This document shows, piece after piece, positions 12,914 through 23,504 of a stretch of DNA of 64,000 nucleotides (positions are counted from its first letter, which is position 1; the number at the start of each line of letters is the position of its first letter). The notes beneath the pieces were generated by a model that had not been told where the DNA came from, searched no databases, and worked only from the letters and a program-made list of their open reading frames with translations. Source of the stretch: Utricularia gibba (lineage: Eukaryota > Streptophyta > Magnoliopsida > Lamiales > Lentibulariaceae). The stretch spans positions 1-64,000 of the forward strand of contig NEEC01000011.1 of NCBI GenBank assembly GCA_002189035.1, given 5' to 3'. The position numbers and the translations under genes were made by a program.

Positions 12914-13023
12914 TAGAAAATTCGGTGTGCCACGAGGGCCAGAGGGGTTTTTACGTGGCACCGACGCGCGCGCCGCTGCATGCACGTTGACAACCCAATG
13001 GCGTGCCGCACAAAGAAAAAAAA
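12914..13023 (-). repeat. Outlying copy of the satellite spacer segment
   Basis: This segment matches the spacer part of the satellite monomer (TAGAAAATTCGGTGTGCC at its left end, GCACAAAGAAAAAAAA at its right end) with a few substitutions. It represents the spacer just downstream of a preceding 5S gene. At about 13,023 it stops abruptly and retrotransposon sequence begins, so the 5S array is broken there. Confidence 0.85.
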
Positions 13024-14829
13024 GTTGAGAGTAATTTTCAATTCACTGATCAAGCTGTATCTCAGCAATTTATGATATGATTTTCAATAACATCATGTCC
13101 AAGAGAGAGTTGATTCGCAAAAAAAAAAAAACAGAAGGAAAAGAAAAGAAGAAGATGAGAAGAAGAGAGAAAAGGGCTGAATGGTTGGAACAAGCCACAA
13201 AACTGAAAGAGGAGTTTCTTGGAGTACGAAAATCAAAGGATAAGCATGGCATATTTTTTTGATGGATGCTCACTCCTTATTACCCATAAAATGGAGCCTC
13301 TAAACGAATTTCCCACCTATCCAAGCTCCTGCCACCCTACAACACAAGAAAAAGACCTCATGATTGCGCAAGCTTGCTGAAACCAGTAGACCACTTGCGC
13401 AAGTTTACTGACTCACCTACATTCAGGTATTGAGTGAACCTTTTCATTTTATCCTCCTCTTATGGATTTCTCTTGTTGAGCATACAAAGTGACACCTGTG
13501 AGGAGTGAATACGTGCAAGGGGAGCTAGTGTATGATATTGCATTGAATAACTTATGCATATTGTTGCCTTAACTCTATTTGCAAGCTACTATTTTGAAGG
13601 AAAATGCCTTGAACAATTGCTTGAGGACAAGCAAACATTTAAGTGTGGGGGAGTTGATAAGTGATTTTGTGTCACTTATATTTATGCTTTTTAGGACTCA
13701 CTTAGATGGGTTTTGCATTCTTTTTATTTTATGAGAATTTTGTATCTTTCATATACTTTGATCTTTTTGGAAGGAAAGTGTGTTTTGTGATTTTTCAGGA
13801 TAATTTTGGCATAATTTGGAGGATTTTCGAGCTACTTTAATGGAGGCTAAGATTTGGTCTATCTAGATAAAGACTCGGTCAAAGATTCTCGGATAAGATA
13901 AGATTAGCATCTTATCTTAGAAAAGTTGGATCTTATCCTAGAAGATTTGTATCAAATCTTAGAAGATCCGAATAGAAGATTTGATGTGAGCCCATCAAGA
14001 AAGCCCGACGAGTCCCCACCATTATATAAAGATCGAAACACGAAGATCAACCAGGAGGGAGAGTCAAGTGGATGACCAGATAGTCAATTTAGGGTTTAGA
14101 GCCGAGTCTAGCATGTTTTGGATGTCTTCCCTTTCGATTTTTATCAACTTTTGTTGTTTAGAGTCGAGCATGCGCGTGTGAGCGCTTGCGGCTGAGGATC
14201 TGCTGTGAAGCCTTGCTTGCGCAAGTCCTGCGCACGTGACTATCTTACTATGTTTTTTAGCATTTAATTTGAGGTCTGATTCTATTTTTCGCAATGTTTT
14301 CTTTACCAACGTGATCTTTAGTACCATATAGCCCTAAGGGAGTGTGGGAGAATCAAAGGTTGGCCTCAAGCACTTAAGGAGAAGAGCTCAATCGGACACC
14401 GTTGGTAAGGCACATTTTGTCTAATCTATCTGCGAGGTGACAGGTGCAGGGGTTAGATTTGGGTATGGGGAAAATATGGATTATCACAAGAGGTGAAATG
14501 GCTCTTTTGGCGTGGTTGATTCCATAATCCCACTAAACGAGAGACGATGCTATAACGGTTACCGAGTAGTACTATTTTAGAATAACACTCCCAGAACTTG
14601 CGCAAGCAGGTCAGTCTTCAAAGTTTGCACACACGCAAGAGAGAGTTTCAAGTAAGGTGGATCTTAGATCTAAGTCCACTTTTCTTATTGTATTCAAAAC
14701 AAATCTTTCTTTTGTTTTTAGTCTTTTTAAATCTTTGTTTTGAAAGTAAAATTCCAATAACAATTTCCCGTGGATACAATCTTATTTTATTAATTTGATG
14801 GTTTCTATTCATTTGCAGAATCACCATCA
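13024..14829 (+). mobile_element. Truncated Ty3/gypsy retrotransposon, 3' end with 3' LTR
   Basis: Only the 3' end of the element remains: about 630 bp of internal sequence, then a polypurine tract and one LTR. The internal part includes a short Lys/Glu-rich ORF (13,077-13,262) that I cannot assign. Just before the LTR is the motif GAGGACAAGCAAAC and then TTTAAGTGTGGGGGAGT, which is characteristic of the 3' end of Athila/Tat-type gypsy elements. No gag, pol or 5' LTR belongs to this copy. Its left edge abuts the 5S spacer, so it was either truncated on insertion or cut by later rearrangement. Confidence 0.8.
13655..14829 (+). repeat. LTR (family A), 3' LTR of the preceding element
   Basis: The LTR begins TGATAAGTGATTTTGTGTCA and ends AATCACCATCA, giving the TGAT...ATCA inverted termini, over 1,175 bp. 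Copies of the same family lie at 41,371-41,933 (inverted and truncated) and 41,972-43,108 (same orientation). Confidence 0.8.
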
Positions 14830-15378
14830 ATGATTCGAATTAAAAAAAAATAAAAAATTATAAATATTAAATAAATATATATGATTTCAAACACTTTTCT
14901 CATACACTTACACGTGATAAGTGGAATGCTTGAAAAATCTTCTCAAACAACCCTTCTTCAACCAAAACCCGAATCGACGGTTTCGGTTGGAACCGCGGTT
15001 GTAGTTCGAATCGAGTTCACCCCTAGGTGAATTCATATGTGCTAAGCTATGGATTAAAATGCAATAGAAGTCTTTCTCGGGTTCGTGCAGGAGAAGGTGA
15101 TGAATCCAGCATTGATTCGGTTTAGCGCAGGTCCAGCCCCTATTGTTTTGCGGAGTCTGACCAATTATCCGGCCCATACACATTTCTCAGGACGCGCTCT
15201 ATTTTCTTGGATTCGAGGAGTCGCCGCGCCTTTTGAATATTTGGAGGTGCTCCCGCCTGGCTCACGATAGCCATGTCAGTGACTCTACGATGGTTCGTTG
15301 CGCAGTTAGCGGATGGGGATGGGGAATGTTCTGTGGATAAAATAAATTCAGGGAGTTCCCAGTTCATTATTCGCCTAA
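14830..15378 (+). promoter_or_regulatory. Upstream region of the HMG-box gene
   Basis: This 549-bp gap starts AT-rich and becomes GC-richer towards the gene. It contains GGCCCA near 15,170, a site II-type element common in promoters of plant housekeeping genes, about 200 bp before the ATG. I see no convincing ORF. Promoter function is inferred from position only. Confidence 0.35.
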
Positions 15379-16401
15379 ATGTCAACCAGAAAGAGGGTGC
15401 GTCCGGTTCGCCGTGGCCCCGACGGCAGCGCCTTTGAGAAATGGTTCTTCTCTCTCCGTTTCAATTACTGCACACCATTCTTCGCATGAGATTTCCGTGG
15501 TAGCTTTGCTCGTATGAGGTTTCATTATGCTATTTCCTTGAAATGTGTGATTGGTTTGTATATTGTACTGTAGTGGAAACTGTGGGCTCTCTGTGGCGAT
15601 TGCTTTGGCTGGTATGCACGAGTGTGGATCTCACGAAAATGCAAACAAGAGAACAAAGATCGATGATATTGGCCAGAGGATTCTGGATCAACCCAGATCG
15701 GCTTTTCGTTTCTTCATGTATATCTTCTCCGTTTTTCGTGCATGTTTTACTTGTCTAGTTTGTCTGTGGAGGTGGCTGTTTATTTCCAGCTTCAGCCATT
15801 TATCGCTTGAGTTGAATAGGATTTTTGCATCCTTAATTCTTGGATACAAAAATAGGATTTTGCAATTCCCTGTTGAGTTGGAGACCCTCAATCGGGTTAA
15901 TTGTTGGTCATACAGGGAAGAGTATTTGAGGATAAGTGACGAAAGAAATGAAATTGAGGTAGACAAGAGAGGGTGTGAGTTATGGAAAGGCATGTCAGAC
16001 GAGGTACACAGTGTTCAGTGTTTTACTACCAATTTATACAGTCAGTCTTCTTGAATTCCCGCTTACTTCACTTATTGTCTTCCTTAGGAGAGACAGCCAT
16101 ATCTTCTGAAGGCCCATAAACTGGACTCTGCCTGGATGAAACTTCTGCGGGATGAGGAACATGAGATGAGATGGGTAATCAATATACGTGACCTTGAGAA
16201 CCCATATTATATTGATATGATTGTTCATGTTCCAGGTTTCAAATGCATTTGTTCGTGGGTTCCTAGGCAGATGATGAAGCGGATTCAGCGGAGGCCGGGA
16301 AACCTCCTGAGGTAGCATCCCCTGAGTTCTGCACGTCTTCTGACTACAGTGGTGGTGTTGGCTCCTTGTGGTTCTTCTCTGATACAACTTGGGCAACTTG
16401 A
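15379..16401 (+). CDS. HMGB7-like: HMG-box chromatin protein, HMGB7-like
   Basis: A five-exon gene: 15,379-15,443, 15,574-15,717, 15,916-16,003, 16,088-16,174 and 16,267-16,401, all with GT-AG introns. The joined CDS is 519 nt (172 aa) with no internal stop. The N-terminus MSTRKRVRPVRRGPDGSAF leads into a zinc-finger-like Cys/His set, C22, C25, H37 and C39 (KCGNCGLSVAIALAGMHEC). This is a hallmark of the plant HMGB6/7 group. A diverged HMG box follows at about residues 60-128 (QPRSAFRFFM, ELWKGMSDEERQPYLLKA). The C-terminus (ADDEADSAEAG to SDTTWAT) is mildly acidic, as in HMGB proteins. HMGB proteins bind and bend DNA non-specifically in nuclear chromatin. At 172 aa it is shorter than Arabidopsis HMGB7. 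The group assignment comes from remembered family features, not an alignment. The start is the first ATG that places the Cys pair in frame. Confidence 0.85.
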
Positions 16402-17286
16402 AGGGTTAGTTCTAAGTAGTTCTCAGGTTTGAAGACGGAGCAGAGCGTGAGCCTTGTGAAATTGGAGTGTCATTTTGGCTACTTTTCGCAAGTGATTTTG
16501 TAGCCTACCTCTGCTTTTTGAGCTGGTGTCATTTTTGATAGGGCACGTTTAGTTAAACGGAAAAAAATGAAATGGTATAATTTTATGTTGTGTGATTTTA
16601 AGACTATAAATTATTCATAAAATGATATGTTTTATATATTGGAATAAAAGAACTTGATTAGATGTATGCTAGTTTTGCTGATGGTTTCATAAATGGAATT
16701 ATTTTGTAATTTATCTTTTTATCTTTTAATTTTTATTAAAATTAATGTATTGTTTTCAATACATTTTTAGAATAAAATTTCATATTCCTTCTCTCGAGTC
16801 TAGTAATCTTTCTTATGTGTTTAAAATTTTTGTCTCGAAAAATAGTTTCTAAAAGATAATTCCTTCATATGACTCGAAATAATGATAAAAAATCATTTGG
16901 TATTAGTTTTATCCATTATATCCATTCAAAATATATAGAGATTGTCTCCAATTATGTGAAGAAATTGGAGGTACTTAATAGCAAAATTAAAAAGCAATTT
17001 CTCATCCAATTAATTTCTCTATCTAGAAGTTTACCCTCTAACAAGGAATTTAAGATATATTTTTTAGTAATTTTTCAAATAAAAGATATCCACGAACTCA
17101 TTACAAGCTTCAAAACGATATACCACAAATCACATTTGCATCAAGATATGAGAGTCTTCCAAAGGGTGCCTTCAAGAAGGAACTCAACAAAATGAACTCA
17201 AACACAAACTTCGAAACAATTGAATTAAAGATGGAAAGTATTTAAAGGATGGTGATAGTGATCGCCATCAAGAAAAAAACTATTTA
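16402..17286. other. AT-rich intergenic DNA
   Basis: This is the 3' flank of the HMG-box gene followed by AT-rich DNA up to the Harbinger-type element. A 108-codon ORF at 16,869-17,195 resembles no family I know and looks like chance. I see nothing else. Confidence 0.5.
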
Positions 17287-18047
17287 GGGTGCGTTTGGTT
17301 GCTGGGTTTAGGTGGGTTGCGACGTGGGTTTAGAGATAAACCCACGTTTGGTACGTGGGTTTCATACGAGTAAAAATAAACCCGGCGGGAACCCGCTGAG
17401 TTGGGAGCTCGACGCTTCCAATTTTGCCCTCGCGTGAACCACATTTGAACGTAGATCTACAAACCAGACTTTGTTCGTGATTTGCCGGTGGCGTCGCGTG
17501 TTCTTTGGGCGCAAAAAGGGTGGGTCTTTAGGTAAGTGTGCTTTATGTTCTTGGTGGGTTGGTCCATGGTAGCACTGCATAAGGCCAACCACGGCAACAC
17601 CACATAATGGGTTTTTATCTGTGATTTTCCAATTTCTGAATCTGTGGTGTTGTGTGTGTGGATTTATTTTGCTCGATTTTTGCTACTGTTGAGGGGACAT
17701 GGATTTTTTCATGAAGGGCCATGTCATCTTGAGTGCGGCCGTGGCAGTTTTAACCGAATACTTGGTGTAAATGAATGTGTTAGTAAGAGTACGAATGAGG
17801 ATGGTAAGAGTACGGGAACATAGCATCTGTGGTGTGGAACCCCTTGACACCGTAGACAATGTAAGAGTACGAATGAGGATCCTGAGGAGGTGACCCATGA
17901 AGAGGATGAAGATGTGCAGCCAACACCGATCTCGGCACACGACGATGGGTGGACTGTATACAGAGAATCTTGAACTCTATGGTCGGCTTGCATGGTATGA
18001 ACAAAGGTGGCCATACGGTGGACTGTCGACTAATAACGCAGCTCCAT

Positions 18048-18875
18048 CACGAAAGTTGTTAATATTTGATGTGAACGGCGTACTTGCGGACATTGTGTAT
18101 CCTTGCGATGTCAGGTGGGGAGCATCGAAGCCAAATGCCGTCATTTACAAGCGAAATGGTAATGCGGTGTAGTTGATATGCATTTAATATTTGATGCATG
18201 TGTCAGTACTATTTGTTGTGGTTGTAGTGTATCTTCGACCAAGTGCACGTGAGTTTGTATACAGTTTTGCATGGAACACTTTGATGTCGCCATCTGATCT
18301 TCCAGAGGACGGTAAGATTGTCCAGCTAGCAGGCAATGGGATCCACAAGATGCTGACCTTTCTTTTTTCTGACAACATGTTTTAGTGAACAATTGCACAA
18401 TGTGGTCTAGTGGTTACTAGGGCATGCAGCCGCCAACAAGCTCGTCTTCCAATGGGATGGATCCTGGACAGTGGACACAGGTTATCCGGTGCACGACAAT
18501 AGGAACAGCATGGTTAAGCTTAAGCTTTTGACTCATGTATGGGGTGCCAACACAGAGTTCAAGGGCAAATATCACCGTCTTAATATGCTACTCATCGATG
18601 ATGCGTCGTACAAGTCACTAGACAACCTGATGAGTTTATGGTCGCCCTCATTCTCCACCACCTTGCACCCGATGATCGTTTACTTTTATTGGACAGCCCG
18701 AAAATGTCATATTCCCAACCACCTTCAAATACATCGCAGTCAATGATTGTTCCCTGGTCCGAGGGGGAGATATTAGGTCGTTCCTGAAAGCTCTTATTGA
18801 CGTAATGGATGTACCCATGCACGTCGATCACCAACAGGTAGGTCAACGTTTGATAGACAAGGAACACCTATTGTG
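18048..18875 (+). pseudogene. Captured fragments of an FCP1-like (HAD family) phosphatase gene
   Basis: Several pieces follow the order of a plant FCP1/NLI-interacting-factor-like phosphatase domain. RKLLIFDVNGVLADIV (~18,050-18,100) matches the catalytic block, but the first catalytic Asp motif, normally DxDxT or DxNG in these plant proteins, reads DVNGV. YLRPSAREFVYSF lies at ~18,230. NKLVFQWDGSWTVDTGYPV lies at ~18,440-18,490. LLIDDASYKSLDNL lies at ~18,590, corresponding to the conserved LLxDDSxYK block. NVIFPTTFKYIAVND then VRGGDIRSFLKALI lies at ~18,694-18,790. Splice-like junctions (TG|GTAATG, TTGTAG|TG, CAG|GTAGGT) remain between some pieces, so genomic DNA rather than mRNA was captured. 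Stops and frame changes interrupt it, so it cannot encode an enzyme as it stands. Confidence 0.65.
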
Positions 18876-19959
18876 GAAGCATTTTAAGGCTATTGTGTAA
18901 TCGATGATGCACCTTTAAAATTGCATGGATCTTGTGTGAACTATTTGGTATGCAGACTTTGTTAGTTTGTGATCGAACACTGATTGCGGTAGCACTGCAT
19001 GTTGTAATATCCGATGCCATCACTTGTTTTAAACCTTGTGTCCAAACATGGTGCTTCGTAATATGCAACACCAACGCGGTGCTAGTCCATCGCTATTCGA
19101 TAGCACCGCACTGAATGTGGCGGTTTTTGTAGCATCGTGTTTGTGGAAGAGTGCTCCACAACATAGCACCGTGCTTGTTCATACGCGGTGCTTCCACAAA
19201 CGACGCCATAACACTATCTACCCTACGCAATGCTTGTGCCAGTTACATGTAGTCATCCTATGCCTACATTTTCATGTGGAATACAGTATATTTGCTTGAA
19301 GGATGATTAGAAGATCAAATACATCTAACCCATGAGTCCAACATAAGGTCAACCACCGAACAACAGATTTAAGATCTCCATTCGGATGCTAAACCTCGCA
19401 CAATCAGCTCTCTTTCACAATCACTGGAGGAAAGGAAGTAGTGCAACCTCGTAGAGTTGGAATTAATCGTCTCTGCTATGGTAAAACATTGGATGGTAGT
19501 TAATTGCAACGGCATACCTCTAATGATCTCCCCTGCTTGACGCTAATTGTCCACCAACTCCCGTGCTTGCTGCACCATTGTTAATACCAAGTGGTGTAGC
19601 TCTTCGCATGTGCGCACGTTCAGCTCCTTCATTTATTTGAAGAACTACACATCATAATCGATTCCCTTTGGTCCCTGCCCACTTCGTCTAGTCCACCGCG
19701 ACGAGTCGGTGTTGTTGTGTGACTCGGAGTCCCTACTAGGCATGGCGTTCACACTCTTCGCAGCATAACCAATTGGCACAAGGTGTGTCAGCATACGAGA
19801 AGTTCATATCATGTCCAGTGCTATCCGGGTCCAGAGGGCAATCCGAAGATGCTTCCAGATTCTCCCCAACATCTTCCGTCAATTTCCTCTTCCTGGATGC
19901 GGCTACATAGCTCATCGTATTATCTCCTGTAGCTCGATCCTTTCCAAATATTTCTTGTC

Positions 19960-20507
19960 ACTCCATGTAATACGGCCACACTTTGTGTCTTAGGACGTGC
20001 AGCCTGGGTGTGTGCTGACATAAGACCACGGTAAGCACCGGATATAACACCACGAGAATAGGGCATATGTACCTGATCAATCTCCTTCCAAACCTCCTCG
20101 TCTGCGTCTACACTTTAGGTCAGCTCACTGAAACCGGTGCCCGACCTTGATAAAAAATCTACAAGGAGGTAGTAGTCTTTTTTCTAGGTATGCACTTTGC
20201 TAGATATATGCGGGTGTGCGCGGATGTCAGTTCTAGGGCTAAGTTTCAAGAACTCTGTCTCCAACGCTTGGTGATACCCACTCCTAAAACCATTCTCAAT
20301 TTTCCAGCCTTCTTTCACTATCTTCCTCAAAGCATGCAACAAGTCTTTCTCCTCATCTGGCTTCCAGGCACAGTTCTTTTTTTTTGTGAGAGTCTTCCAC
20401 CACGATTGGGCTGTGCATACTGCAATCTGTTCTGGAGGAAAGAAAACAGCAAGAACAAAGCACCTACACCAAGCACTTACAACAAGTAAACCGTAAAATT
20501 GATTCAA
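19960..20507 (-). pseudogene. MYB/SANT-like DNA-binding ORF of the Harbinger-type element, decayed
   Basis: The minus-strand ORF at 20,184-20,507 contains CAWKPDEEKDLLHALRKIV, then GWKIENGFRSGYHQALE. This matches the MYB/SANT-like domain (Myb_DNA-bind_3 type) found in plant PIF/Harbinger accessory proteins and L10-interacting-MYB-like proteins. A single in-frame TAG follows HISSKVHT, where the family usually has Trp. Homology-like sequence continues past it (KKDYYLLVDFLSRSGTGFS, then EVWKEIDQVHMPYSRG) with further stops towards 19,960. In autonomous elements this protein partners the transposase. Here it is broken. Confidence 0.6.
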
Positions 20508-20910
20508 AATTCAACGGATTTCAAACGAGAAACTCTGCGCAACGAAGGGAGTATACAATCAGGACTTAACCCATGGCTCTTCACTCTCAATTACTTGTGA
20601 AATTGGGAGATCTCATCGGGCGGCAGCACCGCGACAATCGGGTGTGAAAGTCGGTGGACGAAGGGGAAAACAAATGGTAGTATAGAGGAGTAGTTATTGT
20701 TGAGGAAGGCTATATTGGTAAATTCATATGAAAATTATTCACAAACCCAATTTTATACCCACGTACCAAACATGTATTCATTTTAAATTCAAATAATCTA
20801 AACTCATCAATCAAACACGAATTACACCCTTTAAACCCATTAAATCGGGTTATCTAAACCCAAATAAACTAAACTTGTGTTTAGGAAAAATACAACCAAA
20901 CGCGCCCTTA

Positions 20911-23504
20911 ATGACTTTTCTTTTTACTGACATTGCATCGTTATGAATACACAAATGTTGTATGAGCTTCAAAACGATGTAAATTTTGTATACTAAAAAT
21001 GGTATACTATGGTCAGTATAAATCAACAACAAAAATGATGAAAAATATAATACATCATTTTAGTATTGATATCCAATACTAAAATGAAAAATAAAATACA
21101 TCAGACAACAAAAATAATGAGAAATATATATTATCCATGTAAAGGGAAGCTACATCGCATTCTATTTTGAAGCTAAACTTTGGTCTTTGAATGAATCTAA
21201 TACAATCTGAGCAAAACAATTATTTTGATTTTAAGGATATAATTGAAAAGATGAAATTAATTTCCAATAGGATAATTTATTACCCACCTTACCTTGGGTT
21301 TTATTTTATTCTTTATCCAAACAAATTCCCTTGTATTATATGAAGTAAATATATATCCTTATTTATATAAATCTACTCAAACTTATCAATCAAAGCAGTC
21401 TTTTAAAGGGTTGTTTAGTTCAAGTGTATCAATTTTACTTGAGTTTAATTTATTCAAATTTAAATTAATAAATTTTGAGTATTTAAAGGATAGTTTGTAT
21501 TTGATTAATGAGTATAATTTATATAGCTTTAAGATGAAAATATGTGTAGTATGGAAATTTCATGGAGCTATGTTGGCACATTTCGGAAGATAAAGTTCAT
21601 GGAAGAAGTTCTAGAGCATATGGATATGTCTTCAATTCATTATGTTTAACCAATTGATCTTGATCTCATTGGCTATGAAATGAATTTTTTTTTATAGTGT
21701 TGTAGCATGTTATCCATTTTGATGTCATATGGGCAGAATTAGTGTCACCTCATACACCTGACACATCGAGTCCCATAACAATGTTGACTCATAGAAATGG
21801 TTTGGTAGAAGCAAGTATGGGCCAAGGGTGTATAATAAGTCCATGCAGTTCTTAATCAAATGGAAGAGTTAAATGTGCGTATGTGTGCAAAGTTGGGACC
21901 TTTAATGTCAACAATCGTGCAATAGAGTCATGACATATTAAAAAGAACTCAGTAGAGATATGCTACTACAACTCACCACCATTCAACAGTTTTGATCTCG
22001 GAGATCATCAGTTCCAACTCTACAAGATTGAACAAATTTCTTGTACCATGTGATTGAGAGAGAGAGAGAGAGTTAATTTTGTGTAGCTTGGCATTTGATC
22101 TTAGTATGTGATACTTTTGCAGTGTACTTTTCTTCTAGTTGATTGCATGAATTTTTTGAAAGCTGAATGTGCTTATTTGGGTGTGCTATCGCACATATAA
22201 AAAACTTACGTTATTAGTATTTGGCTTGAAATCATTTTATAGGTACTTATGCACTAAATATGGTGGTTAAAATATTGGCTTAAAGTGATCCATTGTCATG
22301 ACCCATGCTCAAGACCCAAGAGACATGAGACATGACTGCCAGGTTCCCGTCAACATCGGATTTAAGATAATAACACTTATATAACATAAGGGAATAACAA
22401 GAAGTAAGTTTATATACATATTGTCTCATAATTACCATAACATACAATGGTACTAAAACCAGCCTAAATATAACACATCTGATACACAACCTCCTACAAC
22501 TATTAAAACACCTCCCAAAGTTGAACATTCATACTCCTACTTTGGTTATCACCAGACACTTAGCTATCCCCTTCCATACTTGGAACAAGTTTAAAACATA
22601 AAGTGATCATGCTACTGTAATTTTAAAAAAAACATACACAAGTATGAAGAAAATGAAAAATATTTGAACATAAAATCTCATGAAGAAATATAAAACCACA
22701 TTATGAGTCCCATAATCTATCTTTACCCAAATCTTTTGACCCTTTGGCTTAGACATCACCTTCAAGTCTTATGAAGTGGGTAATATATTGTCTAAATTCA
22801 TCAATAGTAATAAGAAGAGCCACCAACCAATCACCACCTCTAAACTCATACTATATCATGCATACAACATATTTCCTGGTCATTCTTATGTGGCTTATCC
22901 CATAAGGATGCCTCAAGCATACTTGAAAAAAACAGCCTTGAATCCCATGATTAAAACCTTATTGTTAGGTTCCTTGTTTCCTACACTCCAAGAGAGTAAA
23001 ACTTGTTTGGAAACAACCAGCAGGGTACTTCAAAAGGATTTTAAGGATTCTAAACGAATTTTCAAACAATAAGCAACAAAAGAAAAGATTTTTTCAAAGA
23101 ACATGCCATGCTGGACTTTTCAGAGCACTAACCAAGAAGAAACATAGGTTCATAAAACAAGGAAGAATGCCTATCAAAATACAAGGACAAACACATAAGC
23201 AAGTAGTCACATATGTTCGAGAGACTCATGAGAAACATGTTTCCTAAAACAAACAATACGACTCATCTCACTTATCTTATTCCTTACACAAATATCCCTC
23301 GATTACAGCTAAATCCCACAGGATTCCTTATTCTTTAGTTGAATCTTATTCATCCCCTTCCCTTAACTTTGCCTCTTAAGTTTTCATAATATAAGCTCAT
23401 CACTAGTATATATAAAACAACATGAGTCAACATCCCCCTATCCTAAGGGTACCATGTGGCTTTATCTCTATATAACACTTGCAACACTATTGTTGGTTGC
23501 TTTT
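20911..23504. other. AT-rich intergenic DNA without supportable genes
   Basis: About 2.6 kb of AT-rich sequence. A short (GA)n microsatellite lies at ~22,055-22,074. The ORFs of up to ~100 codons at 21,294-21,593 and 22,776-23,072 have no recognisable domain and AT-biased codon content. I see no transposon ends. Confidence 0.5.

Larger units (their letters stand above)
17287..20907. mobile_element. PIF/Harbinger-type DNA transposon, non-autonomous, with captured host gene fragments
   Basis: The left end is GGGTGCGTTTGGTTG and the right end is the reverse complement of GGGCGCGTTTGGTTG, a 15-bp terminal inverted repeat with one mismatch. More imperfect inverted similarity lies inside (TTTGGTACGTGGGTTT near 17,346 against ACCCACGTACCAAAC near 20,758). 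The element is flanked by TTA at 17,284-17,286 and 20,908-20,910, the 3-bp target duplication of PIF/Harbinger and Tourist elements. Its 3.6 kb holds FCP1-like phosphatase fragments on the plus strand and a decayed MYB/SANT-like ORF on the minus strand, the usual second gene of the superfamily. I see no DDE transposase, so it would need one supplied in trans. Confidence 0.78.

Noticed and set aside
12622-12985. Two minus-strand ORFs over the 5S gene and spacer
   Set aside because: They cover a structural RNA gene and its GC-rich spacer and show no protein similarity.
15543-16054. 167-codon ORF (MVCILYCSGN...) as a single-exon gene
   Set aside because: It reads through two introns of the HMG-box gene. 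The spliced model explains the conserved parts.
16034-16396. 120-codon minus-strand ORF
   Set aside because: Shadow of HMG-box exons 4 and 5. No known motif.
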